Origin: Meloidogyne chitwoodi
Lineage: Eukaryota; Nematoda; Chromadorea; Rhabditida; Meloidogynidae
Length of the DNA: 64,000 nucleotides
Direction of reading: 5' to 3'
NCBI GenBank assembly: GCA_015183035.1
Contig: JACZZP010000004.1
Location: forward strand, 2,232,001 to 2,296,000
Shown: in pieces, positions 43,965 through 56,283 of the stretch
Numbering within the stretch: position 1 is the first letter of the stretch
Layout: each line of letters opens with the position of its first letter
The notes under the pieces: generated by a model
The model's input: the letters and a program-made list of their open reading frames with translations, nothing else
Databases searched by the model: none
What the model was told of the DNA's origin: nothing
Made by a program: the position numbers and the translations under genes

Positions 43965-45420
43965 TTAAACGATCTCGACAGCTACAAAAGTATAAAATTT
44001 TAAAAATAATAATTTTAATTTATTTTTTAACCTTGTAGTGCTCTCCCTGTTTGGTAATGTTGAGATTGTTCTCTTCTAAAATGATTTGTGGATTCATTTT
44101 CTATAGATGATGATGAAACTCTTTGAGGAAAGTATAAGCCATTACCCTCACTAAAAAAGGTTTCTTTTAAATTTATTGAAAATTATTAAAAAAAAATAGG
44201 CGTAAAAGTCACTTAACAGACTTAAGTAAATATTCTCTAATTTTATTATAAATTTATAAACCTTGTAAAAATAGGCAAGAACCACTTCAACTTATCACTT
44301 CCAAAAATGTCTGTAAAATTCAATTTAACTCCCAAGTTAAATCCGTTTTTGTCTTGTCCATAAGAAAAGAGTGGTGGACGAAAAGATTCTTTTTTAAAAA
44401 TTAATAAATATTTTATTTAAATTTAAAAAAAAACAAACCAACAGTTGAACGATTTCTGCCACTTAAAAAAAGGTGATAACAAAATAAACAACTCAAAGAA
44501 ATTGCAAACATTCCAGAAACAAAGAAAAGAAAAAAGACAGTTATACGAAGAAAGCTAACTCTCGTTGGATCTTCTTTTGACCAAAAAGTAATAAAATGAG
44601 GAAGAATTGTGAAGAAAACAAATGCGCATGTGAGAAAGCCATAACCAAGGAATAATACAAAAAATTTGTAATTGGAATAATTTATGCAGGTATTCACCCT
44701 TAAAGTTTTTTTAAAGAATAATTTTAAAAATAAAAACCATGGGCAGTGATGATCAAATTTTCTATAAAAAAAATAATTAAATTAAAAAATAAAAACTAAC
44801 AAAACACAATGACCACAAACTGAGCAATGATGAGCACGATCAGGTTTGACACAAGAACATTTTAGACAAAAACGAATACTTCCATCGAAACCTTTATTTA
44901 CCAAAGGAATATTTCTTTCTTTAACAAATTCTTCAAGTATTGAACGAAATTCATTTTCATTTGTGGTAGCAGCGATATATTCACGAACTTCGACGGGAAT
45001 GTGAAACTAAAAATGAAGAATGAGGATTTCTGCTTAAAATAAAAAATTGAAAATAAAATAGGCAGAAATCTAAGAATTTTATTCTCTAAAATTCGAACAA
45101 CTATAGTCTTTTAATAATTAAAAAATTAAAAACCAATTCCGAAGGCTTTCCAATAGGTGAGATAACAGTTTGAACATATGACCATATAAACATTAAAAGA
45201 AGTAAATGAACAATTAAAATATATATAATTCTAACACCAACATCATCGAGAATTTCTTTAAAAAAATAATTTAAAAAATAAAAAACAACTTACTAAAGCA
45301 AAATTCAATAATATATGTATAATATGCCCAAGAAATAATTAAAAGAACAAAAATTACTGGAACCCATCGAATCGCAGAAATGAAGCTTTTAATTAATCTG
45401 CTACCAAAACATTTTCTCAT
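43965..45420 (-). CDS. DHHC palmitoyltransferase (ZDHHC2/15/20-like)
   Basis: The start is at 45420. Exons are 45420-45294, 45255-45134, 45006-44801, 44761-44738, 44698-44439, 44388-44262, 44150-44032 and 43981-43965, giving 333 residues. Two N-terminal transmembrane segments are followed by the cysteine-rich domain: CLKCSCVKPDRAHHCSVCGH, then [20 protein letters not shown]. The catalytic DHHC is intact. Two more transmembrane segments follow (YKFFVLFLGYGFLTCAFVFF and a later one near FLFFVSGMFAISLSCLF). These enzymes attach palmitate to cysteines of membrane proteins. The tail ends AVEIV, which resembles a PDZ-binding end; that reading is an inference. Confidence 0.96.
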
Positions 45421-48400
45421 TCTCTGAAAAAAAATTAGAAAATCAAAATTTTGATAAAAAAAAAGAAAGGTGTAAATTTGCCATTAACAAAAGCAAATTT
45501 TAATGACGCACTTAAAAAGTTAAATAACAATAAGATTAGAGAAATTTACTCTCTATCTACATTATGCGTTATATTTCGCATACTCCTGACTTTTTCTGTG
45601 TATGTCTTAGAGTTAAATAGAGAAGAAAAAATAAAAGTGAAAGAGGAGAGAAAAAATGAGAAAAAGAACAATTATATAATGCCAAAAATTGTACCGCTAA
45701 TTTAACTTTTAAATTTTTTTTATAATTTAAGTTTTTTGTTTGACTTTTTTTATTTTTATTATTTGTTTTTTATTTATTTTTTTAATTTATATTTGTTAGG
45801 TTTAATACTATTTAGATTAAAATTTTTATAATGTTATTCTAAACGTTTAAAAACGTGGTTTTGCTCCGAATTAATTTTGTCTAATTGGAATTCTTCAAAA
45901 TTTTCATCAGTATGCTTTTTGTATTAAATTAATATTTATAAAATTGCTATTTTTAGTATATTCAACATGTAATATACAATAATTGATTCAATCGTCAACT
46001 GAATATATCTTGCAAAAGTCAAAAACTTGACGGGTTACGGACAATGAAAATCAACAAATCATAAAGTAAGATTTTTTGAGCAGGGGAGGGATAATCCTTA
46101 AATTAGTAGAAAATATTAAAACAAATTTTTAAGAAGATTAAACAATTTTTTTATTTAAATAATTTAGACATTTTTCAAAGATTAAAAAACTTTAATCTTC
46201 TTGATTCTCTTTTTTCTTTATTAAATTTTTTTCTTCTTTTTTATGTTCTTTGAATTAAGCATTTCTTTCTTTTTTTGACGGCATTTTCAAATTATTTTTT
46301 TTGTATTCGTTCCTTCTCTTTCCTTTTTATTTTTCACTCTTTTCCTCATTTTCTTATCCACCAAAAAATTTTCATTTTTTTATTGATTATTTTCTCGTTG
46401 CTAATGGCATCGAAAAAATGCCAAGTGAGAAGCGCAGTAAAATTTAAGGCTTTCAGCGCATTTTTCTCTTTTTTAATATTAAACTATACTACTTATTTGC
46501 CTTATTTGCGTGTTTAAACATTTCTCAAGAGTGTGTAATTTTTTAAAATATTTGAATACTAATAATTTAATTATAAGCTCTAATTCTTTCCTTTTATTTT
46601 TTTTTAATTTAATTTATTTGAATTAATTAATTTTTTGTTTGTTTCCACAAACATGGCACACACCATAATTTATTTTTTATTAATTTTTCTATTTTTTATG
46701 TGAGGGAGGTTTAAATAAAATTTAAAAAATAAATTATTATTGAAGGTAATAATTATAGAAGAGAAAATTGAATGAGTTTGCATGCCGACCGAATATTTTT
46801 TCTTCTTTTACACTCCAATTGGCGCAATTGTTTTTTTTTTTTTTGCGAAAAAAAAGATCCGAAGTAAAGATTTAATATTTTATTATTTTAAAGTACAATA
46901 TACATGTTTTTCTTTTTTTAAAAAATTGGCTAATTCTAAGCGACATTTTACGTTTAGGAACATTAGAGTCTGAAAGTCTTTGGTTAACTGCTAGACTCAA
47001 AGGGGTTATTTTATTGGTAAATTTTTTTTATAAAATTCACTCATTGCCTTACAATTAGAGTAGAAAAAATAAAATTATTATAAAAGTACTTTAGAGTCTC
47101 AAATATTTAATTTTTTATTTTTACTGTGTGACTCTAATAAACAAAATATTTTATTAATAGTACTTTTAAAAAATATAAAATATCCATTTATAATAAATAA
47201 AAAAATCTGTGTTGCTTTTACTGATTATATTTTTCTATGCCATTAAAAATAAAAAATTGTCTCATGGGAAATTGTTTTTTCATAGGCGTAAAAAATGCGC
47301 TTTTTATTTGTGTTCAGTTTAATACATTTTTTATATTTAATTTTTTAAGTGCATTTATTAACTTTTTATTTATTTTATTTATAAGCTATAATTTTAGAGA
47401 AATTTTTAAACATTTTTTGAGACTTTATTAACCCTTTTTTAAAAGTTGGTAAAACAACAGAACCTATTAGAGTCTGAATTTTATTTATTTAAATTATGGG
47501 CAAAATCACCTTAAGTGATCTCAGAATTTTTAAAAAACTGGGTTTGGGACACTTCAAATCCTTTAAAATCCCGATTGGGACTCTTCCCGTACCTACAACT
47601 AATTTAAATAATATTTTTAAAAATTATTTTTGTTTATTTTTAGAAAAAAAGAAAAAACCTTTTCAATACTATTTTAGGTCTTTTAAGTGCTTAAAAAAAA
47701 ATTAAATTTTAAATTTTTTAACGGTCTTCTTTTTTCAAAATTTTTTTAAATATTAAATTTAATTAAAATATATTTTAATTTTAAATCTCTAAATAATCTA
47801 CTTTTTTTTATAATTTTTAAAAATATTTTTCCTCTTTTTATTTCCTGATTTTTAGCGACAAATAAATCCCTTTTTGCTAATTATATTTATTTTTGATGTC
47901 ATTTTTCATTCAAAATTTTTTTTCTTTTTTCATCGTCCATTTTTTAGAATTAATTCTCCATCATTATTTAATGTATTTTTTAAATTTATTTATTCTCTCT
48001 TTACCTATTTTTACCTCTTTTTTTGAATATTTTATTAATTAAGTTTATGTCATTTTATTAAAATGTGAGGCTGTGCGCCACAAAAAATAATTAAAAAACG
48101 CCAAAAATAATAGAATATTGCCAACATTAAAAAAAATTTTTTTGTGTATTAAAATAAATATATTAATTTAATTAGACACACATTTTTTTGTTTTAATATT
48201 TAAAAGAAAAATAAAATAATTTTGGTTTCCATAGTAAAATTTTTTTTAATTTTTTTTAAATATTTTATTAATTTAATGCATAAAAAGGTCTTTTTAATTA
48301 GATAAAAATTGAGAAAAAATATATTTTTAATTTTTTTATATAATATATTAAAGTCAATTCTCTTTAAAGCTAAGAAGGGATATAAAATAATTTATTTAAA

Positions 48401-49133
48401 ATGGTCAATTTTTAATTTAAATAAAATTGCAAAAATATTTATTTTTTTAATATAAAAAATTTGTTTATTTTTGGATTTGTATAAACAAAATGATTAAAAA
48501 TCTGTTTCCAAAAATAAATTTTTAAAATAATAAAGAAAAAATTACAAAAAAGTAATTTAAACAATTGATGTTAATTTTATACATTGTATATATCAACATT
48601 TAATTATATGTGTAGTTTAACCGATGGTACAGTTGGATAGTTGTTAGTTTTGTTGTTGAAGTGTCGTGGGTTTGAACCCTTCTAGTGGAGGATTAGTTTT
48701 TCAGTTGTTTTTCTGTACCTTTTGAATTGACCATTTTATAATATGATCATTTTATAATTTAACCGTTTTTAAATTGACTTTTTTTTAATTTTAAAATAAT
48801 AGTTGCAAACATTTATTAATTTAAAAAGAGTACTAGTTTATGTAAAGGAAAAAATAATAAAATAAATTCTTTCTCCAATAAAGGAAACTAGCCAAATATT
48901 GTTTACATAAATAAATTCTTTAAAACGTTAATCATTGATAACTTAAATAAATATATTTATTTTCTATTTTTGTTTGTTATTTTTATTATTTTTGACTAAT
49001 AAAATTTTTTCAAGAACAAAAATATTATTTTTTAGCATTCAATTTTCTTTACCGCACCTTTTTTTTTATTTTTTTTCCTTTCAGATAAATATTATTTTAT
49101 TTTTCAATTTTAATTTAATTAAAATTGTAAAAA
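45421..49133. other. Large AT-rich gene-poor region
   Basis: These 3.7 kb separate the palmitoyltransferase (-) from the RING ligase (+). The only repeated motif I noticed is ATTAGAGTCTGAA (near 46962 and 47466, with variants near 47093 and 47134). A tRNA-like remnant lies at 48620. Open stretches here are rich in Phe, Lys, Ile and Leu codons and look like chance frames in AT-rich DNA. A CTTTCAG at 49079-49085 may be the acceptor for the RING gene leader. Confidence 0.4.
48620..48691 (+). repeat. tRNA-like SINE remnant
   Basis: An A-box-like GATGGTACAGTTGG and a B-box GGGTTTGAACCC are followed by TTCTAGTGGAGG. The 3' end resembles that of the copies at 18421 and 49285. No paired acceptor stem. 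Confidence 0.6.
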
Positions 49134-52100
49134 ATGACAAATTGTCGTCTCTGCACATCTTTGATTTGTAGATGTCATTATTATAATCTTCAGCCTCATT
49201 TTCTTTTAATTCCTTTATTGCTGTCAGTTCCACAAAGCCTTCAGGTTTATTTTATTTATTAAAAGATTAGATTAATTATGGGAAGGTTTTGGTATTTTGG
49301 GAAAGTTGGTAAACTGTTGATATTAGAGTAGGAAGTTCGAACCCCAGTGGTGGACTTTATTTTTTTTAAATAAATTAAAACTAAATTTTGAGTAAACCTT
49401 GTTTAAAATAAATTAGTTTTAAACATTTTTTATTTTTAAAGGACTCTTCACAAGTTGGGGGTATTTCTCTCGCTTGTGGGAATGCTCTCTCTTCAACCAA
49501 CAATAACCCTCCAGGCCAAACTTTATCTCAATATCAACTTGTTGGGATGGATGTTTTGACAAAGAATGTTTGTTCTCCTCTTTCTATTGAACCAACAACT
49601 GCGTATTTACCTGGAAGTGGTTATTTAGTTGCTAGATGTGAAGAATGCTCTAAATGTCCTCAAGAATTGCTTCATTTAAATAAAGCACTTACTCAATTGG
49701 CAGTGAATGCAAAACTTCAGTCTTTGCTTAGTTTGTTCTTTTATTTTATACATAATTATTAGGGTGGTTAATACCTTTAATCTTTTGGAATTTTCTTTAT
49801 AATGTTTAATAAGACTGGTTTTAGATTTTTGACAAAACAGAGGGAATACGTCTTCCCCGATTTTCTCAGGAAGAATCACTATATTTTATTTTAATGTTTT
49901 TCTCTAAAAATTATCTTTTTTAGTTGTTGTTGACAAAGAATTGGAACGATTACGACCTTCATCTAGTCGACCAACACCTGGAAACACTCCTTTAGTTAAA
50001 TTTGTATTTTCTTCATCTTCAGATGATGAAGGAGGTTTACTTTCTCTTTGTGATCCTAATGGAGATGGAAATGATAATGAATCTCTTAAAAGTTTTTCAA
50101 AGACATCGGTTAACTTTATTTTTCTTTTCTTTTTTTTTTAATATTAAATATTTTTTAAGGTTCTTTTTGTTTCCATTTCTTTTATTATTTTAATTGTAAT
50201 TTCTTTGGCCTGGTTAGTATTTTATTATGTTCAACGTTTTCGTTATGCTCATGCAAAGGATAGATTACAGAGAAGGTTCTTTTTTTTAGGGGAAAAGGAA
50301 GTAAATATTTATTTATTTTATTTTAAAGGCTATTCAATGCTGCAAAAAAAGCATTGGCTAGAATACCAACACGTCCAGTTAAATCAGGCGATCGAGAATT
50401 AAATTCAGACTGTCCCGTTTGTATTGACCCATACAAACCAGGAGATATTTGTCGACAACTTCCATGCAGGTTTTGTTATTATTTTTTCAAAAAACTTTGT
50501 TCTAATTACTCGTTTGTGTTTTATACTCATAATTTGAAGCTTTCTGAACTTTTACTTTCTAAAACTTTTAACTAAATTTTTATTTTTTTAGGCACATTTT
50601 CCATAAAAGTTGTGTTGACCCATGGCTTTTAGAGCACAGAACTTGCCCAATGTGCAAATCTGATATTTTAAAAGCTTTTGGTTATCATGTTAGTAGCCGT
50701 AGCAGAGCACAATTTTCAGCAAGTGTAGATGATGATACTCCAAGTGTTGGAGGAAGAGGAAATGTTAATAATAATAATAATAGTAGAGAAGTTGATAGAT
50801 TAAGTATAGAATCTACTTGTAGTGACTCTGCCAATCCTTTCCCAGTTGTTACTGAAGTACACGATCCTTTCGGATTTTCTCCTTCAACTTCTCCACAATT
50901 TGTTCAGGTTTTATATTTATTTATTATTTTTTAACTAATTAAGGATAAAAAATGCTTATTTTCTTACAAAAAATGGGGAGATTTTTAACCTTTTTCGGGA
51001 AGTATTATTTAAATAAAACGATCCTCTTCTTTAGAAATCTTAACAAATATTGACTAGGTTTAGGACCTTTTCTGTTACACACACCTTTTACTCAGAAATT
51101 TTTCAGAAACAAATATTTTACCCAAAGTACCCTTTTTAAGCTCGTGGTTACTACTACACTCTTTTATTTAATGTTTGGGGAGAGTATAACTAAAAAATGA
51201 TGTATACATACTCTTAACGAATAGATAGATTTATAATTTTTAATAATTTCTAAATATTTATTTAGATTGGAAGTAATAATTCTCTCCAAAATATTCCCTT
51301 AACAACAACAACAACATCATCAATTCTTCCTTCATCATCTTCTGTTGTTCATTGTGAAATTGTTCAGGCTCAAATTGAAAGACATTCAATTAATAATGAT
51401 GATTTTTCACCTTTTTCTGTAGAAGAAGAACAAAAAAAGACAAATAAAAAAGAAGAAGAAAATATTCAAAAAAGAGAGTCAATTAGTAGTGCTCCTATTC
51501 GACTATTCCGAGCAGTGACAGGACGTAGACATGTTAATACTGCACTTGTTCGAGTATTTTTTTTAATAAATAAATAAATTTATTTTTTTTAAAGCTTTCA
51601 CGTTCTCGTTCACTCAGTCATCCCAATGATGTTGAAAGTAAAATTAATTCAATTGAAAATGGAAATAATAATCAAGCAATTATTTTTTACTCTTTAAAAG
51701 GTTTTATTTTTAATTTTTTTAAAATAAATATGGGCATATTTAAATTATTATTTTTTTTAATTTTTGTAATATTATTTAGGTAATAAAATTCGTAATAATA
51801 TTAAAAATAATGCTGTGGAATCATCACTTCCACAACATTCAATTATCTCAACAATGCCAACAGAACTTGTACCAACAACATCTTCGTTAGCACCGGTAGA
51901 TGAAGCTGGAGGTGTTCTTCCTCCAAATATTAAAATATCTAATGAAAATTCCTCCCGTGCTTTAACAGCTCCAGGTGATTTTAGACGAAAAAAAGGTGTT
52001 GGAGGTAGTGGAAGGACAACGGGGACAAAACGTTCAAAAAATTTTAAAAATCATCAAAATAAGCAACATTCATTAAGTGATGGAGATATTGAACAACGAA

Positions 52101-52180
52101 TTGAAGAATTAAATAAAAATGGGGAAATTGAAAATATATTTGTAAAAAAAGAAGGAGATATAAGGGTAGAAATGCCCTAA
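49134..52180 (+). CDS. Transmembrane RING-H2 E3 ubiquitin ligase (Goliath/GRAIL family)
   Basis: Exons are 49134-49244, 49442-49730, 49924-50108, 50160-50275, 50329-50469, 50592-50907, 51266-51553, 51595-51700 and 51780-52180, giving 650 residues. A signal-anchor-like N-terminus (about residues 22-36) leads into a cysteine-containing lumenal part where PA domains lie in this family. One transmembrane helix follows ([20 protein letters not shown] then FYY). The RING-H2 follows: [19 protein letters not shown], then [20 protein letters not shown] and MC. The spacing C-x2-C-x-C-x-H-x2-H-x2-C-x-C-x2-C is intact. These ligases act on endosomes and control surface receptors. The C-terminal 300 residues are Asn/Ser/Thr-rich and disordered. 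The lumenal domain looks shorter than usual, so an exon may be missing from my model. Confidence 0.92.
49285..49356 (+). repeat. tRNA-like SINE remnant in an intron
   Basis: It lies in the first intron of the RING gene. It has GGGAAAGTTGGTAAACTG in the A-box position and AGTTCGAACCCC as B-box, followed by AGTGGTGGA as in the copy at 18421. Confidence 0.55.
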
Positions 52181-52486
52181 AAATTGAGAAATTTTTTAAT
52201 TTAAAAAAATCCGAGTGGTATAATTTTTTATATATTTTATTTTTTTCTTTTAGCAAAGAAGTTTAAAATTATAATTTCCCAAAAAAAATTCGGGTTTTAT
52301 TATACTTTAATTCTGTAATAAATTTGGGAAATTTCTTTGGACAGGGAAAATATTTAAAAATTTCAGTTTTTGACAATTTTTATAAGTTAAGTTTTTTAAA
52401 AATATTTTAAAAAATATTTAAAAAAATTAATTTTACAATTTTTATTTTTTTCCACAAAATTTGCAACATTTCAAAAATATTTTCTT

Positions 52487-52556
52487 TCAATAGGATTCGA
52501 ACTCTATACCTTTAAGCTTTGTAAGGAAGCAATTTCCCACTAAACCAACAAATTTA
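52487..52556 (-). repeat. tRNA-like remnant
   Basis: On the minus strand GTTGGTTTAGTGGGAAATTG fits an A-box region and GAGTTCGAATCC a B-box, about 40 bases apart. The ends do not pair well. Confidence 0.6.
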
Positions 52557-52750
52557 AAATTGGTAAAATTAATTTTAAATTTCTTTTTTTAAATTAAATA
52601 TGTAAAAATTTCTTTTTAAAATATTTATTAGAATGAGAAATTTTTATAAATTTTATATTTATGTAAAAAATCACAAATTGCATAAATTAAATTTTTTATA
52701 TAAATTAGATACTCAAATATTCTTTATTTTTCTCTAAAAATATATGTTTC

Positions 52751-52880
52751 CAGACATTTCGTCAACAGAAATTACACGACATTTCGTCCCAACGGCAAAA
52801 ATTGTGGGCTTTGGTAAACGAAATGTAGTTTTTTTGCCGTAGAGGCGAAATGTCGTGCAATTTTGTTCGACGAAATGTCT
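52751..52880. repeat. ACATTTCGTC inverted-repeat element, copy 1
   Basis: The ends AGACATTTCGTC and GACGAAATGTCT are inverted, and the inside has further nested copies of CGACATTTCG and its complement. It is close to identical to 60507-60634. I could not find a target duplication. Confidence 0.75.
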
Positions 52881-53629
52881 TTACACTAAAAATAGGACTA
52901 TTTGAGTATTTTCTTTTTTCTCTAATAAAATATTTTTAATGTTATCCATGTTTATTTTAAATCACTTTTTTTAAATATATCTACACATAACTTTCATTTT
53001 CTTTCTTTTTTTAATTGTCTGATCTCAGAATCTTTTAAAATTCTAGGCACTTTTTAAAATTTATTTTTTTTTTAAATTCTTTATTTTTTTAATATGAAAG
53101 GTTTAATTATAAAAAAAAATTTCTTACACAAGTGTATTCTCTTAAGAATAAATATTTTAGTTTTTTAGTGTATTTAAATGTAAATTTTCATTATTTTCTT
53201 AAAATATTTTTTAATTTTCTATGCTTTTTCAAAATAATTTTTAAAAGCAAAGAAAATAAAAAAACTTTTCTTTTTCTAAAAAAAGTATAATAAAAAGAAT
53301 TTAAAAAATAAAGGAAACAGCTGTCTTAAAAATTGATTTTTCTTTTCATTCTGATTAAAAAACGGCCAGATATCTTCCCTTTTTATTTTTATTTCACACA
53401 CATTGATTTACTTTTGGATATATAAAGATTGTTCAAATTTATTTTTTAAAGAAAATTTTTATTTAATTAAGAAATTAAGTCTAAATTTAAAAATTTTAAC
53501 TACTTACCATTTTTAAATTGACCATTTTGAAATAAAAAACCATTTTTCAATTTTTTCAAGAAAATTTCAAATGAGAGAAGACTGAGATACTATTTTTATT
53601 TAATTTTTCCTTCTTATATTTCAATTAAA

Positions 53630-55447
53630 ATGTCTTATCCCCTCTCAACTTCATCTTCTGCTTGGGGTGCTGGATATATTCCTTCAAATATTGGATATAC
53701 TGATCGAGTACAAGAACAATGGTCAAGAGAATTTGATCCAACACGTCTTCACAAAAATGAAATTTCTGGAGGGCCAATGACTAAAAGCTACGAAAATTTA
53801 GGTTTTTGATTTATTTAAAAACAAAAATGCTCGAAAAGGTATAGAAAGAAATCGCTTTAAACTAGTCGGACATTTTGGCTAAATTAATTCTTTTGGACAT
53901 TTTGTCTATTTTGTCAACTGAATAAGATTTATATCATTTTGGTAAAATATTGCTAATATTTTTAGACATTTTGGTTAAATTTATTCTTTTGAACATTTTA
54001 TCTTTTTGGTCGATTCAATAGATTTTATTTTTTTTTAAATATCTATATCTATTTTGTCAATATTTTTCATAACATTTTGGGTACAGCCCGAAAAGGCGCC
54101 GGCCATATAGGCGCGCAATAGTATATCTAATGAAGAGAATTAGAGATAAAAAGGAAGCGAGATACTACATGCGCCTTTTCGCCGGCGCCTTTTCGGGCGT
54201 GTCCCAACATTTTTTACCATTAAATTTTCAGTTCGAACTATTTTTCGCCCAGAACAAGCTGAAGGTTATGGTGGTGGAGGTCATCTTTTGCCGCCTTCTT
54301 TTGCTCCCCCAGGTGGACAGCAAGGATTGAATGCTTGTCAAAGAATTCTTGGTGTTGATAATCGCCCAAAAATTAGTAATGCTGCTATGCGACGAGTGGA
54401 ATTACAATTGGGAAAAGATGCTTTAGATGATTCTAGTTTGTTTTTACTTTTAATTCTTTAAAGTTTTTATGATATAAATTTTTTACGTTATTTAAACAAA
54501 ATACGAAGTCCTAGCTTGATCTCTAATACTTATAATCTAATTTTGAACATTTTTAGATTTTAATCTTTTGTGAAAAACAATTTTTCTTTAATTAAGATGA
54601 TGATCAACTTTGGAAATCACCTTTGGATGAAATTTATGCAGAATTGGGGATTAGCAATATTTCAATGGATGGCCGCCCTTCATTATTTCCAGTTTACACC
54701 CCAAAGTCTTCTACGGAATACTTCTCTACTGTAACTGCTAATCCATCTTCTATCCCTTCTCATCGTAGTTCTGCACTTGGAACTTACAGGGTTTCTTTGA
54801 ATTTTAATTTTTCTTATTTAATAAATTTTCTAGTTGGGCGCCCCTTCTTCTCTTCGTCCAATTTCTACATGTTCTTCTTCCTCTACTACTGGCTGGGATT
54901 CACTAGAAGGAGACAAAAAAGGTTTTGGTAATTGGCGAAATAATGATCGTCAAATGCTGTTTGATTGTTCTTCAACATATTCACAATCTCCTTTTGCCTC
55001 TCATTTATATGGAGGAGGATCAGTTAGACGTCAAGATTCGCGGATTGTTGGCTCCAATTTTGTCCAATTAACACAGAGACCAAAGGATCGATTTTTAGAA
55101 AAGGTTTTTGTTTTTTTAATTTAATTTTATTAAAAAACTTTTTCGGAGCGAACATTTAGTCCCAAAATATTTAAATTCTGACCCTTTTAAAGGCAAAAAT
55201 ATTTGAACGGATGATCAATAAGAAAAAAAAAATAAAAAAAGATAAGGAATGAAGTCATTCTCCTTATATAGTCTCTTTCTCAGTGCTCTCCATTAAGTTT
55301 AAGGACAAAATTAAAACCATTCTTAATTATAAACATTATTAAAAATTAATTTGTAATAATTTAATAATAACAAATTCATTTTATTTTTTTAAGATTGACA
55401 AAACATTGGCTGATGTTCGCTCTGAACCAAGATACTTTCGCTCATGA
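53630..55447 (+). CDS. Ser/Gly-rich protein of unknown function
   Basis: Exons are 53630-53801, 54232-54435, 54597-54790, 54834-55103 and 55394-55447, giving 297 residues. The protein begins MSYPLSTSSSAWGAGYIPSN and has short conserved-looking stretches such as TDRVQEQWSREFDPTRLH, ACQRILGVDNRPKISNAAMR and DDDQLWKSPLDEIYAELGIS. It ends KTLADVRSEPRYFRS. There is no signal peptide, membrane segment or domain that I recognise. The blocks look structured enough to be under selection, between low-complexity Ser/Thr/Gly parts, as in cytoplasmic scaffold or RNA-associated proteins; that is a guess from composition. The first intron (430 bases) carries a MITE and a duplicated segment. Confidence 0.7.
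53868..54026. repeat. Diverged direct duplication in an intron
   Basis: A segment of about 60 bases beginning GACATTTTGGCTAAATTAAT is repeated about 115 bases later as GACATTTTGGTTAAATTTAT, each followed by TTCTTTTGGACATTTT-like sequence. Confidence 0.55.
54079..54205. mobile_element. 127-bp MITE with 8-bp target duplication
   Basis: The inverted ends start GGGTACAGCCCGAAAAGGCG on the left and GGGACACGCCCGAAAAGGCG on the opposite strand of the right. A perfect 8-bp duplication AACATTTT flanks it (54071-54078 and 54206-54213). The GC-rich ends contrast with the AT-rich intron around them. Confidence 0.92.
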
Positions 55448-55859
55448 AAAAAAAGAGAAGGAGACAAAATAACGGTAAAATTAATTTTTGGATATATTTA
55501 AAAAAATATTTTTAAAAATAAAAATGGGAAATTTTTTAAAAATAAAGAAATTTTGTTTAAGAATAAAAATGCAAAAAAAATATTTTTTAATTTTTGCAAG
55601 TATTTTTTGTTTCCCGAAAGTTTTCCTTAAAACTTCGAAAAATTAGATTTTATTTTTAAAAATGTTTAAAGAAAATTATAAAAAAAGCAAAAATTTTCAC
55701 AAAAGTAGAATGTATTTTTAAGTATTTTTAAAATAATACAAAAATTGGCAAAATGTTTAATTTATTTCATTTTTTAACTTTTTATCTCTAACCATTATAT
55801 TTTTTCTTTCTTCTCTCTCAATTAAATTATATATATACAGTATATAAAAAGAAAAGTTG
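55448..55859. other. Convergent 3' gap
   Basis: These 412 AT-rich bases separate the stops of the unknown Ser/Gly-rich gene (+) and the LURY gene (-). They should hold both 3' ends and I see nothing else. Confidence 0.4.
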
Positions 55860-56283
55860 TTAAGTTCTATAAGGATGACAGCGCAAAAATAGAAGATTTT
55901 CAACTGTTGGTCGGCATAAAAATAGAGGACCTGAGTTAAAAAAAAATTTATTTTTTTTCTTTTTTTTTTAAAAAAAATTTTTTACCTTGTTGTGTATCAT
56001 AATTAAAAGAATTTGTTGTTGTTCCACGTCCTCCACTTCTTTTTCCATAACGAGATAAAACAGCTGCTCTTCCATAACGACTTAATAGAGCACCTTGTTG
56101 TTGTGAAGAATCACTTCTTGTTAAACGAAAATATTGGGGGGAATTATTATTATTAGTTAAAATAATGGCATTAACACAATTATTATTATTAAATGATTGA
56201 AGTAATAAAATAACAATAAAAAAGAAGAAGAAAAAATTTGGAGAATATTTGTGTGAATTAGATTTATTTTTTAATAGTTCCAT
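55860..56283 (-). CDS. lury-1: Luqin-type (LURY) neuropeptide precursor
   Basis: The start is at 56283. Exons are 56283-55986 and 55930-55860, giving 122 residues. The hydrophobic signal segment (FFFFFFIVILLLQSF) is at about residues 17-31. Two amidated peptides are encoded back to back: one ending GALLSRYG followed by R, then AAVLSRYG followed by KR. The glycines would become C-terminal amides, giving two RYamides. C. elegans LURY-1 carries two such peptides in the same order, and luqin precursors across protostomes share a C-terminal cysteine pair. Here the second exon supplies it as LCRPTVENLLFLRC, with 11 residues between the cysteines. In C. elegans LURY peptides act through NPR-22 on feeding and egg laying. 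The first peptide is released at a single Arg, and a longer form starting at SDSSQQQ is possible. Confidence 0.88.

Larger units (their letters stand above)
52181..53629. other. Intergenic AT-rich region
   Basis: These 1.4 kb lie between two plus-strand genes. They contain a tRNA-like remnant (52487-52556) and a repeat copy (52751-52880), listed separately. Nothing else is recognisable. Confidence 0.4.

Noticed and set aside
45421..49133. Several open frames of 60-85 codons in the gene-poor region
   Set aside because: Their residues follow the base composition (Phe, Lys, Ile, Leu), none joins to another through splice sites, and none resembles a family.
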